From assembly GCF_016055025.1 (NCBI RefSeq), contig NZ_JAECVW010000002.1: a DNA stretch of 64,000 nt; one strand, 5' to 3'. Position numbers and translations under genes: made by a program. Of this stretch, positions 25,224 to 34,546 are shown one piece after another (the stretch's first letter is position 1; each line of letters starts with the position of its first letter). Under the pieces are notes generated by a model that was not told the DNA's origin, did not search any database, and saw only the letters and a list, made by a program, of their open reading frames with translations. The DNA comes from Thermoactinomyces intermedius. Its GTDB lineage: Bacteria > Bacillota > Bacilli > Thermoactinomycetales > Thermoactinomycetaceae.

Positions 25224-26069
25224 ATGAAACATTTTTCACAGGACAGCAAGGAATTCTTGTTTAGTGAATTGGAAAAAGTCCGCCAATGGGAAAAAGATCA
25301 AAAAGATTTGTGGTTTTGGGAAAAAATCGGACGGCTCCCTTTTACGCTGCTGGATAAAATCACGCCTCAAGCCGTCCATCACGTGCTGGGGAAATTTTTT
25401 GATGAATTGGGGAGTTATATCCAAACCGGCGGTGAGTATTTGATTCAGGAACACCAAACCGTGTCAGACATCGCCGCGAAAGCGGGAAAGCCCGGTTCAT
25501 CCCTTTCACCGGAAGAAATCGGTCAACTCCCGTTATCCCTGTTAAACGAGGTTGCCGAAACCGCCGTGCAAAAACATAAGCAACTCGCCACCATGCAAGG
25601 GGCCACCACCGGATTTGGCGGAATCTTCACTCTGGCCATTGACATTCCCGCTTTGCTCGGCATTTCACTCCACGCCCTGCAAGAAATGGCCATAATTTAC
25701 GGGTATCAACCCAAAGAAAAATCAGAACGAATCTTTATAGTCAAATGTTTGCAGTTTGCTTCCGCCGACTATGTCGGCAAACAATCCATTCTCAAACAGC
25801 TTGCAGAAACCGGTTCCGAAAAAAGCCAACGGGAAGCCATTTCCGAATTTCAGGGATGGCGGGAAGTGATTGCAACGTACCGTGACAATTTCGGTTGGAA
25901 AAAACTTTTTCAAATCGTGCCGGTCATCGGCATTCTTTTCGGAGCCTTCATCAACCGGTCCACGGTCGAAGAAGTGGCGGAAGCCGGCATGATGTTATAC
26001 CGCAAACGACGGATCATGGATAAATTAAAAAAACTGGATTCAAACTTCCGCACCGACACGTCATCCTGA
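25224..26069 (+). CDS. EcsC family protein
   Basis: 281 aa. The glycine-rich TMQGATTGFGGIFTLAIDIPAL region, split here across residues 128-150, and the following GISLHALQEMAIIYGY are EcsC-family hallmarks. EcsC accompanies the EcsAB ABC transporter in bacilli, but stand-alone copies like this one have no known function. It probably shares a transcript with the kinase-like gene 31 bases upstream. Confidence 0.85.
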   Translation: MKHFSQDSKEFLFSELEKVRQWEKDQKDLWFWEKIGRLPFTLLDKITPQAVHHVLGKFFDELGSYIQTGGEYLIQEHQTVSDIAAKAGKPGSSLSPEEIGQLPLSLLNEVAETAVQKHKQLATMQGATTGFGGIFTLAIDIPALLGISLHALQEMAIIYGYQPKEKSERIFIVKCLQFASADYVGKQSILKQLAETGSEKSQREAISEFQGWREVIATYRDNFGWKKLFQIVPVIGILFGAFINRSTVEEVAEAGMMLYRKRRIMDKLKKLDSNFRTDTSS

Positions 26070-26141
26070 TTTTTCGCGACCGGGGCACCGGGGATTGCAT
26101 GCATAGTTTCCGAAGAAAAACCGCAAACTGATGTATGTGTC

Positions 26142-26172
26142 CAAAAAAGAAAGAACCCCCCGGCCGGGGTTC
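26142..26172 (-). terminator. Terminator of the M20 peptidase gene
   Basis: AGAACCCC / GGGGTTCT stem (26151-26158 with 26165-26172) with TTTCTTTTTTG after it on the minus strand. Confidence 0.8.
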
Positions 26173-27318
26173 TTATGATTGAATACCTTGCGGCACCGGA
26201 ACTTTGGCGCACTCCTGAACCAATGCCACAACCAGTTCGGCTGCTTTGATCAATTCCTGAACCGGCATCCGTTCACTGGTGGTATGGATGTTTTCGTAAC
26301 CGATTCCCAGATTCACTGTCGGGATGTTGTATCCGGCGATGACATTGGCATCACTTCCTCCGCCGCTCACATCCAATTTCGGTTTCCGGCCGACCCGTTC
26401 CACCGCCGCCATGGCTTTTTGCACGACCAAATCTTCCTCAGTGAATTTAAATGAGGGATAAAGCACCTTTGTTTCGACTTCGGCACGGGCCCCGAGCTCG
26501 TCTGCCGCTTCTTTAAATGCCTGGACCATATGCTTGACTTGTGCTTTTAATTTGATGTCATTGCGACTGCGGGCTTCGGCAATGATCTCCACTTTTTCCG
26601 GAACCACATTGCTGGCCGTCCCGCCGTGAAATGAACCGATATTGGCGGTGGTTTCACTGTCGATCCGGCCCAGGCGCATTTTGGAAATCGCCCGGCTGGC
26701 CACCTGGATAGCGCTGATTCCGTCTTCCGGATTCACTCCGGCGTGAGCCGCTTTTCCGTAAATCGTCGCAATGATTTTCACTTGGGACGGGGCGGAAGTG
26801 ATGATTTCGCCCACCGGTCCGTTGGAATCGAGGGCAAAACCGAAATCGGCATCCACCAAACTCAAGTCTAAATGGCGCGAACCGATTAATCCCGATTCTT
26901 CGCCGGCGGTAATGATAAATTGAATTTTTCCGTGCGGGATGTTTTGTTCCTTCATCAGGCGGATTCCTTCCATCAACGCTGCCAGTCCCGCTTTGTCGTC
27001 GCTTCCCAAAATCGTCGTTCCATCCGATTGGATATATCCATCTTTCATGACAGGCCGAATCCCTTTTCCGGGGGCAACGGTATCCATGTGGCAGGTAAAA
27101 TAGATTTTCGGTGCATCTTCCAACGTTCCGTCTAACGTTGCCACGATATTTCCGGCACCGTGTCCGGTTTTTTCGTTGGAATGATCCTCTTTCACATCAA
27201 AACCGAGGTTGGTCAACTTCTCCTTCAATAAATCACAAATAACCCGTTCATCCCCTGTTTCACTGTCCGTTGTGACAAGTTCAATGAATTCATCAATCAG
27301 CCGTTGTTGGTTAACCAA
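26173..27318 (-). CDS. M20 family peptidase (PepT-like, YqjE)
   Basis: 381 aa di-zinc peptidase. Metal residues are in FTCHMDTVAPGKG, TTILGSDDKAGLAAL, ITAGEESGLIGS and SGGGSDANV. It resembles the tripeptidase T-like proteins of bacilli; the substrate is not known. The start is TTG 27318, preceded by GGAGGAAGG at ideal spacing; the frame is open further upstream but without a ribosome site. In B. subtilis the homolog yqjE also neighbours the carboxyltransferase gene yqjD. Confidence 0.88.
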   Translation of the reverse strand: MVNQQRLIDEFIELVTTDSETGDERVICDLLKEKLTNLGFDVKEDHSNEKTGHGAGNIVATLDGTLEDAPKIYFTCHMDTVAPGKGIRPVMKDGYIQSDGTTILGSDDKAGLAALMEGIRLMKEQNIPHGKIQFIITAGEESGLIGSRHLDLSLVDADFGFALDSNGPVGEIITSAPSQVKIIATIYGKAAHAGVNPEDGISAIQVASRAISKMRLGRIDSETTANIGSFHGGTASNVVPEKVEIIAEARSRNDIKLKAQVKHMVQAFKEAADELGARAEVETKVLYPSFKFTEEDLVVQKAMAAVERVGRKPKLDVSGGGSDANVIAGYNIPTVNLGIGYENIHTTSERMPVQELIKAAELVVALVQECAKVPVPQGIQS

Positions 27319-27521
27319 TGGTAATCCTTCCTCCATTCGATGCAAAAAATTTTTTCTTATTGTAACACCATCATTTAGAATTGGATAACAAAAATTGGTA
27401 CAAGCTCCATTTTTCGAGCCATATTTTATCATACCACTTTCTTATTTTTTTCACCTCCTTATTCCCCTATCATCCCCTTTTCCCATTTTTTTCATCCGGA
27501 TCAAAAATATTGCCTCAAGGA

Positions 27522-27553
27522 AAAAGTGGAAACCCTTTCGGATTCCCACTTTT
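27522..27553 (-). terminator. Terminator of the methylmalonyl-CoA operon
   Basis: AAAGTGGGAATCC / GGGTTTCCACTTT stem with a small loop and T-rich tail on the minus strand. Confidence 0.75.
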
Positions 27554-27571
27554 CGCATCCTTCTCCTGGCC

Positions 27572-29119
27572 TTACAACGGAATATTCCCGTGCTTTTTGG
27601 CCGGGCGGCTTTCTTTTTTGTTTTCCAACATCTTTAAAGCTTGTTTTAATTTCTGTCTGGTTTCCCGCGGATCGATGACATCATCCACCATGCCGTGGCT
27701 GGCCGCAATGTAAGGATTGGAAAACTTCTCTTTGTATTCCCGGATTTTTTCCTGCCGGGTTTGTTCCGGATTTTCGCTCTCTTGGATTGTGCGGGAAAAA
27801 ATAATGTTGGCCGCTCCTTCCGCCCCCATGACGGCAATTTCCGCACTCGGCCAGGCAAATACCAGATCCGCGCCGATCGCCTTGCTGTTTAAGGCCACAT
27901 AAGCCCCTCCGAAAGCTTTGCGCAAAATGACCGTGATTTTGGGGACAGTTGCTTCGGAGTAAGCATATAAAATTTTGGCTCCATGCCGGATAATCCCGCG
28001 ATGCTCCTGGTTGACCCCCGGGAAAAAGCCGGTCACATCCTCAAAGGTGATGATGGGGATGTTAAAGCTGTCGCAAAACCGGATAAACCGGCTTAATTTA
28101 TCTGATGAATCGATATCCAGACTGCCTGCCATCACTTTGGGCTGATTGGCGGCAATTCCCACCGTCCGGCCGGCAATGCGGCCGAAACCAACCACCAGAT
28201 TGCGCGCGAATGATTCATGGACTTCCATAAAATCGCCGCCATCGACGATGTATTCAATCACTTTCCGGACATCATACACTTTGGTCTCTTCCACCGGGAC
28301 GATCTCCGCCAGTTCTTCAATCCAGTCATCCTCATCCTGGTACGGAACCACAGGCGGTTTTTCGCGGTGGTTTTGCGGGAGAAACTGCATGAGGCGGCGG
28401 ACCTGCTCCAAAACTTCCGGCTCGCTCGGCGCGGTGAAATGGGCATTTCCGCTCACACCGGCATGCACTTTCGCCCCGCCCAGTGCTTCCGGACTGATTT
28501 GTTCTCTGGTGACGGCTTCAATCACTTTTGGTCCGGTAATAAACATTTGGCTGGTTTTTTCCACCATAAACACAAAATCGGTAATGGCCGGCGAGTAGAC
28601 GGCCCCTCCGGCGCAAGGCCCCATTATGACTGAAATCTGGGGAATCACCCCGGAATAAATGGAATTGCGATAAAAAATATGGCCGTATCCATCCAGCGAA
28701 ACCACGCCTTCCTGAATCCTTGCCCCTCCCGAGTCATTCAAGCCGATGACCGGGGCCCCGTTCTTGGCGGCCAAATCCATCAAGCGCGCAATTTTGAGTG
28801 CATGCATTTCGCCCAATGCCCCGCCAAATACGGTAAAATCCTGGGCAAAGACATAAACGTCCCGTCCGTGAATTTTTCCGTAACCGGTCACCACCCCTTC
28901 CCCCGGTGCTTGTTTTTGATCCATGCCAAAATGCACCGCCCGGTGTTCCACAAACGTGTTCAACTCGACAAAACTGTCATCATCCAGCAGCAAATCAATC
29001 CGTTCGCGGGCCGTTAATTTCCCCTTGTCATGTTGGGACCGGATCTTTTTTTCCCCGCCGCCCATTTCCACTTTGCGGCGCTTTTCATAAAGCTGGTCAA
29101 TCTTTTGGTACATATTCAT
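27572..29119 (-). CDS. Propionyl-CoA / acyl-CoA carboxylase carboxyltransferase subunit
   Basis: 515 aa, typical of PccB and the 12S transcarboxylase subunit. Two crotonase-fold halves: DFTVFGGALGEMHALKIARL, GLNDSGGARIQEGVVSLDGY and MGPCAGGAVYSPAITDF in the first; FEDVTGFFPGVNQEHRGIIR and KAFGGAYVALNSKAIGADL in the second. It moves the carboxyl group from biotin to propionyl-CoA to give (S)-methylmalonyl-CoA. No biotin carboxylase or BCCP gene is in the window. It precedes, in the same operon, no further gene; upstream are epimerase and mutase. Confidence 0.92.
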   Translation of the reverse strand: MNMYQKIDQLYEKRRKVEMGGGEKKIRSQHDKGKLTARERIDLLLDDDSFVELNTFVEHRAVHFGMDQKQAPGEGVVTGYGKIHGRDVYVFAQDFTVFGGALGEMHALKIARLMDLAAKNGAPVIGLNDSGGARIQEGVVSLDGYGHIFYRNSIYSGVIPQISVIMGPCAGGAVYSPAITDFVFMVEKTSQMFITGPKVIEAVTREQISPEALGGAKVHAGVSGNAHFTAPSEPEVLEQVRRLMQFLPQNHREKPPVVPYQDEDDWIEELAEIVPVEETKVYDVRKVIEYIVDGGDFMEVHESFARNLVVGFGRIAGRTVGIAANQPKVMAGSLDIDSSDKLSRFIRFCDSFNIPIITFEDVTGFFPGVNQEHRGIIRHGAKILYAYSEATVPKITVILRKAFGGAYVALNSKAIGADLVFAWPSAEIAVMGAEGAANIIFSRTIQESENPEQTRQEKIREYKEKFSNPYIAASHGMVDDVIDPRETRQKLKQALKMLENKKESRPAKKHGNIPL

Positions 29120-29125
29120 GGTGGT

Positions 29126-29551
29126 TTACTCCTCTCTTTCTCGAGGTTCACAAAGCTCGTATAATACACCGCCGGTTGCTTTCGGATGCAAAAAAGAGAT
29201 ATTCATTTGATGGGCTCCGGGTTTCGGCTGTTCATGAATCAACCGGATCCCTTTCTCTTTTAATTCCGACAGCCGCTGATTTAAATTACTGACCTCCAGG
29301 GCGATGTGATGAATCCCTTCCCCTTTCTTTTGCAAATATTTGTAAATTGCGCTGCTTTCTGACAATGGTTCCAATAATTCAATCCGGCTTTCTCCGATCT
29401 TAAAAAAAGCCACGCGAACCTGCTCGCTGTCCACCACTTCTTCCCCTTCGTATTCCAACCCGAAAATATCCCGGTACAAAGGAACGGCTTCCTTCAGACT
29501 GCGAACGGCAATTCCGATATGGCTGATTTTTTTGGTTTTCCCTTCACTCAT
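29126..29551 (-). CDS. mce: Methylmalonyl-CoA epimerase
   Basis: 141 aa VOC-fold enzyme. Repeats begin ISHIGIAVRSLKEAVPLY and GIHHIALEVSNLNQRLSEL; metal His residues are in SHIGIAV and IHHIALEV, with a Glu in GVLYELCEP. It interconverts (S)- and (R)-methylmalonyl-CoA. ATG 29551 overlaps the preceding gene by 8 bases and has AAGGAG ten bases upstream; a longer open frame upstream is not used. Confidence 0.95.
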   Translation of the reverse strand: MSEGKTKKISHIGIAVRSLKEAVPLYRDIFGLEYEGEEVVDSEQVRVAFFKIGESRIELLEPLSESSAIYKYLQKKGEGIHHIALEVSNLNQRLSELKEKGIRLIHEQPKPGAHQMNISFLHPKATGGVLYELCEPREREE

Positions 29552-29960
29552 GCTGTTGACGCTCCTTTTCGGCAACCAGTTTCCGGATAAAATCCGCTGT
29601 CTGTTTCGTCGGGGTCCCCGGTGTAAACACTTCGGCAATGCCTTGCTGTTTCAAAAACTCCACATCTTTTTGCGGGATCACCCCGCCTGCAATGACCGGA
29701 ATATCTCCAGCGCCTTGTTCTTTTAACAGACGCACCACTTCGGGAAACAATTCGTTATGAGCCCCCGACAAACAAGACAAGCCGACGACATCCACGTCTT
29801 CTTGAATCGCCTGGGCAACAATCTGCTCCGGCGTTTGGCGCAAACCGGTATAAATCACTTCCATCCCTTCGTCTCTCAACGCTTGTGCAATAATGAGCGC
29901 CCCCCGGTCATGGCCGTCCAACCCGGGTTTGGCGATCAACACACGAATCGTCCGCTTCAT
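29544..29960 (-). CDS. Methylmalonyl-CoA mutase, cobalamin-binding subunit
   Basis: 138 aa, a free-standing B12 domain. The cobalamin motif is GLDGHDRGA, with GLSCLSGAHN and VIAGGVIPQKD further on. With the large subunit it forms the split form of methylmalonyl-CoA mutase. AAGGGGGA precedes ATG 29960; the open frame runs 19 codons further. It overlaps mce. Confidence 0.92.
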   Translation of the reverse strand: MKRTIRVLIAKPGLDGHDRGALIIAQALRDEGMEVIYTGLRQTPEQIVAQAIQEDVDVVGLSCLSGAHNELFPEVVRLLKEQGAGDIPVIAGGVIPQKDVEFLKQQGIAEVFTPGTPTKQTADFIRKLVAEKERQQHE

Positions 29961-29976
29961 TTCAATTTCCCCCTTT

Positions 29977-31617
29977 TTATCCCGCTCGGTATTCGCCAAA
30001 AACTTCCCGCAACACATGACAAATCTCGCCGATCGTACAATACGCTTTGACGGCGTTCAGAATATGAGGCATCAGGTTTTCCGTCCCTTGCGCCGCTTTT
30101 TTCAACCGGTTTAACTTTTCCTCCACTTCCATTGCGTTCCGTTTGGCTTTTAATTCCCTCAATTGTTCCACTTGTTGTTTGGCAATGGCCGGATCCACCC
30201 GCAACAATTGTGGTTCGGTTTCTTGTTCCAACCGGTAACGGTTCACACCGACCACCACTTGTTTGCCGGACTCGATTTCTCTTTGGGTGGACAAGGCAGC
30301 CCGATGGATTTCCTGCTGCATGTACCCTTCCTCCACGGCACGGACCGCCCCGCCCATTTTGTCAATTTTTTCAATATAGCGCCAAGCTTCTTTTTCGATC
30401 CGGTCGGTTAACGCTTCGATATAATACGATCCTCCGAGCGGATCCACCGTGTCGGCAACACCGCTTTCATGCGCAATGATCTGCTGTGTCCGCAAGGCGA
30501 TTCTTGCCGACTCTTCCGTGGGCAGGGCCAATGCTTCATCCCGGGAGTTGGTGTGTAAACTTTGGGTTCCGCCCAGAACCGCCGCCAATGCTTGCAAGGT
30601 CACCCGCACAATGTTGTTGTCCGGTTGTTGGGCCGTCAGCGTGGATCCACCTGTTTGCGTATGGAAACGCAATTGTAACGAGCGCTCGTTCGACGCGTTG
30701 AAACGCTCTTTCATAATTTTGGCCCAAATGCGCCGGGCTGCACGGAATTTGGCAATTTCCTCAAAAAAGTGGTTATGCGCATTGAAGAAAAAGGACAAAC
30801 GGGGTGCAAACTGATCCACTTCCAAACCCGCTTCCAGTGCGGCTTCCACGTAAGCGATGCCGTCGGACAAAGTGAATGCAATCTCCTGAACCGCAGTGGA
30901 ACCGGCCTCCCGGATGTGATATCCGCTGATGCTGATGGTATTCCACTTGGGAACATGTTCCGCACAATATTGGAACACATCCGTAATCAAGCGCATGGAC
31001 GGTTTCGGCGGGAAGATGTAAGTTCCACGGGCAATATATTCTTTCAAAATATCATTTTGAATGGTTCCTCTCAGCTTTTCGGAAGGCACTCCTTGTTTTT
31101 CCGCAACGGCAATGTACATCGCCAGCAATACGCTGGCCGGTGCATTGATGGTCATGGAAGTGCTGACCTGATCCAACGGGATGCCCGCAAACAACCTTTC
31201 CATGTCCTTCAGGGAGTCAATGGCCACCCCGACTTTCCCCACTTCCCCTTGCGACATGGGATCATCCGAATCATAGCCGATCTGGGTGGGAAGGTCGAAA
31301 GCGACACTGAGTCCGGTTTGCCCCTGTTCCAACAGATAACGAAACCGTTTGTTGGTTTCTCCGGCGGACCCGAAACCGGCGTATTGCCGCATGGTCCAAA
31401 GCCGGCTGCGATACATGGTGGGATAAATCCCGCGTGTATAGGGAAACTCTCCCGGCAACCCCGGATCTTCCGGTACATCCGCTTCTGTATAAAGGCGTTT
31501 CACTTCAATCTCCGAGGATGTATGAAATTTCTCTTTTCTTTCCGGCGTTTTTTGGAGGAGCCGATCGGTTTTTTCTTGCCAAATTTTCAATTTTTCTTGC
31601 TTGGATGATTTATTCAT
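29977..31617 (-). CDS. Methylmalonyl-CoA mutase, large catalytic subunit
   Basis: 546 aa TIM-barrel subunit without the B12 domain. GEFPYTRGIYPTMYRSRLWT then RQYAGFG is the substrate loop. The Tyr in TMY and the Arg in KEYIARGTYIF are those expected for methylmalonyl-CoA; isobutyryl-CoA mutase has Phe and Gln there. It isomerises (R)-methylmalonyl-CoA to succinyl-CoA. First gene of the operon. No MeaB/ArgK chaperone gene follows. Confidence 0.93.
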   Translation of the reverse strand: MNKSSKQEKLKIWQEKTDRLLQKTPERKEKFHTSSEIEVKRLYTEADVPEDPGLPGEFPYTRGIYPTMYRSRLWTMRQYAGFGSAGETNKRFRYLLEQGQTGLSVAFDLPTQIGYDSDDPMSQGEVGKVGVAIDSLKDMERLFAGIPLDQVSTSMTINAPASVLLAMYIAVAEKQGVPSEKLRGTIQNDILKEYIARGTYIFPPKPSMRLITDVFQYCAEHVPKWNTISISGYHIREAGSTAVQEIAFTLSDGIAYVEAALEAGLEVDQFAPRLSFFFNAHNHFFEEIAKFRAARRIWAKIMKERFNASNERSLQLRFHTQTGGSTLTAQQPDNNIVRVTLQALAAVLGGTQSLHTNSRDEALALPTEESARIALRTQQIIAHESGVADTVDPLGGSYYIEALTDRIEKEAWRYIEKIDKMGGAVRAVEEGYMQQEIHRAALSTQREIESGKQVVVGVNRYRLEQETEPQLLRVDPAIAKQQVEQLRELKAKRNAMEVEEKLNRLKKAAQGTENLMPHILNAVKAYCTIGEICHVLREVFGEYRAG

Positions 31618-31724
31618 TATTGACAGTCTCCTCTCAAGATATGATAAAACGCTTTCACTTCTTAATATAACAAATATTTATCATCTTTGAATGATTTTTT
31701 ACGATCGGAAAGAACATGGACATT

Positions 31725-31751
31725 GGTGACAATGTTGGTTACAATGTAACC
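31725..31751. promoter_or_regulatory. Tandem 12-bp repeat and palindrome upstream of the mutase operon
   Basis: GGTGACAATGTT (31725-31736) is followed at once by GGTTACAATGTA (31737-31748), and GGTTACAATGTAACC (31737-31751) is a perfect 6-3-6 palindrome. It lies 110 bases before the mutase ATG, in a 316-base region with no other gene. It looks like an operator; the regulator is unknown. Confidence 0.55.
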
Positions 31752-31933
31752 TGAGGTAAATTATTTTACAAACGGCCTGAGTTCAAGCCAGGTTTACTTC
31801 ATTGTTACTCTGGTTGCAGCTTCCATTTGCACCAGTATGTTTTAATTCTGATTTCCATATACTAACGGTTAATGAATCATTCTCAGGTTTATACTGAAAT
31901 CGACTGGAGTTTGAGAAAGTAGGTGGAATGACG

Positions 31934-32110
31934 ATGGATTACTTTATGGTACCGCTTTTGGTCATCATCAGTATTCTTGCCGTACGCGGAGCATGGTACA
32001 ACAAAAAAACCGGAAACAAACCCGGCTTTGTGATCGGTGGCATCTTTACATTGGGAGTCGTTGGAGTGACTTTGCTTGCTTTGTATGATTTCTTTATCGG
32101 ACTCCAATAA
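31934..32110 (+). CDS. Small two-helix membrane protein
   Basis: Not recognised. 58 aa: two predicted membrane helices (FMVPLLVIISILAVRGAW and FVIGGIFTLGVVGVTLLAL) joined by a basic loop (NKKTGNKPG). AGGTGG is seven bases before ATG 31934; the ATG at 31928 is too close to it. A plus-strand terminator follows at once, which supports a real, separately transcribed gene. Divergent from the mutase operon. Confidence 0.65.
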   Translation: MDYFMVPLLVIISILAVRGAWYNKKTGNKPGFVIGGIFTLGVVGVTLLALYDFFIGLQ

Positions 32111-32117
32111 AAGCGGT

Positions 32118-32158
32118 AACAAGGTTTTCATCGGCCCTGGTGAGAACCTTGTTTTTTT
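32118..32158 (+). terminator. Terminator of the small membrane protein gene
   Basis: AACAAGGTT / AACCTTGTT stem (32118-32126 with 32145-32153) and TTTTTTT. Confidence 0.85.
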
Positions 32159-32165
32159 GTTCCAT

Positions 32166-32203
32166 CCGAAAAAAAGGCACCCGGAAATGGGTGCCTTTTT
32201 TTG
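32166..32203 (-). terminator. Terminator of the bkd operon (works both ways)
   Basis: AAAGGCACCC / GGGTGCCTTT stem (32173-32182 with 32189-32198), with A and T runs on both sides. Confidence 0.85.
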
Positions 32204-32210
32204 GTCAACG

Positions 32211-33515
32211 TCAGATTTGCGTGTCGGGACCATAGGATTCCAAACGTTCTTTGACGCGATTCAAGAAACGTCCCGCCACCAGGCCGTCGAGAATCCGATG
32301 GTCGAGGGACAAGCAAATATTCATCATGTCCCGGACGGCAATCATGTTGTTATAGATCACCGGGCGCTTCACGATCGCTTCAAAGGACAGGATGGCTGCC
32401 TGCGGCGCATTGATAATGGGTTGCGACTGGATCGAACCGAATGAACCGGTATTGTTCACCGTAAACGTTCCGCCCTGCATGTCGGCCAGTTCCAATTTTC
32501 CGTTCCGTGTTTTTTCGGCCAGGTTTTGTACGGCTTTGGCCAGTCCCAGAATGCTCTTTTCATCCGCATCATGAATCACCGGTACATACAAGGCATCATC
32601 GGTGGCCGTGGCCATCGAAATATTGATGCGTTTCTTCAGGATGATTTTGTCGTCCGCCCAAACCGAATTGAGGATCGGGTATTCTTTGAGCGCATCCACA
32701 ACCGCTTTGATGAAGAAAGGCATAAAGGTCAACTTGACGCCTTCGCGTTTTTGGAAGTCATGTTTGATGCGGTTGCGCAATTCCACAAGCCCCGTTACAT
32801 CCACTTCCATCATCGTCCAGGCATGGGGTGCTTCATGCTTGCTTTGCACCATGCGGTTGGCAATGGTACGGCGCACGCTGGAGACAGGAATCTCGGTATC
32901 GCCATTTTCCAGCACAATGCCGGAACCGGATGCCGGTTTGGCAGCGGGTTTGTCTGCCGCGGCTTTGGGTTCGGCCGCTTTTTCCGGAGCCGGTGCTGCC
33001 GGTTGAGACGGTTGAGCCGGAGCAGCGGCCCTTCCGGTTCCTTCTTCAATCGCTTTCAGGACATCTTTACGGGTGATCCGTCCCCCTTTTCCGGTTCCGG
33101 TCAATTGCGTCAAATCGATGTTATTTTCCTGGGCCAAGCGCATGACGGCCGGAGAATAGCGATGTTTGTTGGAATCCTCTTTTTGTGCGGCCGGTTTTGG
33201 TTCCGGTGCTTTGGCTTCTTCCCGGGCGGGAGCGGAAGCTTCTTCTTTGGCCGGTACTTCCGTGCCGCCTTCTTCGCCTGCCACTTCGATGCGGCAAATG
33301 AGTTGCCCGACTTCGACGGTTTCGCCTTCTTCAGCAATGATTTCCGCCATTGTTCCTTCATAAGTTGACGGAACTTCGGCATTCACTTTGTCTGTGGACA
33401 CTTCACAAATCGGTTCATATTTGGCTACAGGATCTCCTGGTTTTTTCAGCCATTTTGCAATGGTGCCTTCGGTTACACTTTCCCCGAGCTGAGGCATTAA
33501 AATATCGGTCGCCAT
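32211..33515 (-). CDS. bkdB: Branched-chain keto-acid dehydrogenase E2 (dihydrolipoyl acyltransferase)
   Basis: 434 aa. Lipoyl domain with the lipoylated Lys in EVSTDKVNAEV (about residue 43). An Ala/Pro/Glu-rich linker leads to the E1/E3-binding domain YSPAVMRLAQENNIDLTQLT (about 122-155), then a second linker. The catalytic domain ends in LSLDHRILDGLVAGRFL, with the active His. It moves the branched acyl group to CoA. Last gene of the operon. The linkers explain the strong base bias at 32930-33060. Confidence 0.95.
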   Translation of the reverse strand: MATDILMPQLGESVTEGTIAKWLKKPGDPVAKYEPICEVSTDKVNAEVPSTYEGTMAEIIAEEGETVEVGQLICRIEVAGEEGGTEVPAKEEASAPAREEAKAPEPKPAAQKEDSNKHRYSPAVMRLAQENNIDLTQLTGTGKGGRITRKDVLKAIEEGTGRAAAPAQPSQPAAPAPEKAAEPKAAADKPAAKPASGSGIVLENGDTEIPVSSVRRTIANRMVQSKHEAPHAWTMMEVDVTGLVELRNRIKHDFQKREGVKLTFMPFFIKAVVDALKEYPILNSVWADDKIILKKRINISMATATDDALYVPVIHDADEKSILGLAKAVQNLAEKTRNGKLELADMQGGTFTVNNTGSFGSIQSQPIINAPQAAILSFEAIVKRPVIYNNMIAVRDMMNICLSLDHRILDGLVAGRFLNRVKERLESYGPDTQI

Positions 33516-33539
33516 TTTGGGAAGAACCTCCTCATCTGG

Positions 33540-34532
33540 TTAGAATTCTGCTAATTCGCGAATGGCATTTGCAATTTTTTCCGGATTCAACATAAATTCT
33601 TTTTCAAGCGGCGGGCTGTACGGCATGGCAGGTACATCCGGACCGCAAAGACGTTTGATGGGGGCATCCAATTCAAATAAGGCTTCTTCGGCAATGACCG
33701 CAGAAACTTCCCCGGCAAATCCTCCTGTTTTATTATCCTCATGAATCACGATCACTTTTCCGGTCTTTTTCACCGCATCGAGAACCGCTTCTTTATCCAG
33801 CGGGACCAATGTGCGCAAATCCAGGACATGGGTGCTGATTCCTTCTTCTTTTTCCAATTTTTCAGCAGCCTGCAAAGCGTAATGAACCATCAGACCGTAG
33901 GTGATCACAGTGACATCGGATCCTTCCCGCTTCACTTCAGCCTTTCCGATCGGAACGGTATAATCCTCTTCCGGAACTTCTCCTTTAATCAACCGGTAAC
34001 AACGTTTGTGCTCAAAGAACAACACCGGGTCGTCATCGCGGATCGCCGATTTTAATAACCCTTTGACATCATAAGGAGTGGATGGCATCACAATTTTCAA
34101 TCCGGGAACACCGGTGAACAGCTTTTCCACGCTTTGTGAATGGTACAATGCACCGTGAACGCCTCCGCCGTACGGAGCACGAATCACCATGGGCACATGC
34201 CAGGTGCCGTTGGAGCGGTAACGAATCCGCGCCGCTTCACTGACAATTTGGTTATACGCCGGCATGATGAAATCCGCAAACTGGATTTCAGCCACCGGAC
34301 GCATCCCGTAAGCCGCTGCGCCAATCCCGACTCCGACAATCGCAGATTCCGTCAGGGGCGTGTCCAGCACCCGTTCCGGCCCAAACTGTTCATACAGGCC
34401 GTCGGTTGCCCGGAAAACACCGCCGCGCACCCCCACATCTTCTCCAAGCACGAAAACACGTGAATCACGTTCCATTTCTTCCTTCAGTGCTTGTGTCACC
34501 GCATCAATATATGAAATGACCGGCATATTCAT
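33540..34532 (-). CDS. bkdAB: Branched-chain keto-acid dehydrogenase E1 beta
   Basis: 330 aa transketolase-like subunit. FVLGEDVGVRGGVFRATDGL, DTPLTESAIVGVGIGAAAYG, EIQFADFIMPAYNQIVSEAA and APYGGGVHGALYHSQS are typical E1-beta blocks. It pairs with the alpha subunit to decarboxylate 2-keto acids from Val, Leu and Ile. It starts 14 bases after bkdAA. Confidence 0.96.
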   Translation of the reverse strand: MNMPVISYIDAVTQALKEEMERDSRVFVLGEDVGVRGGVFRATDGLYEQFGPERVLDTPLTESAIVGVGIGAAAYGMRPVAEIQFADFIMPAYNQIVSEAARIRYRSNGTWHVPMVIRAPYGGGVHGALYHSQSVEKLFTGVPGLKIVMPSTPYDVKGLLKSAIRDDDPVLFFEHKRCYRLIKGEVPEEDYTVPIGKAEVKREGSDVTVITYGLMVHYALQAAEKLEKEEGISTHVLDLRTLVPLDKEAVLDAVKKTGKVIVIHEDNKTGGFAGEVSAVIAEEALFELDAPIKRLCGPDVPAMPYSPPLEKEFMLNPEKIANAIRELAEF

Positions 34533-34546
34533 TCCCTCCTGCTCGA

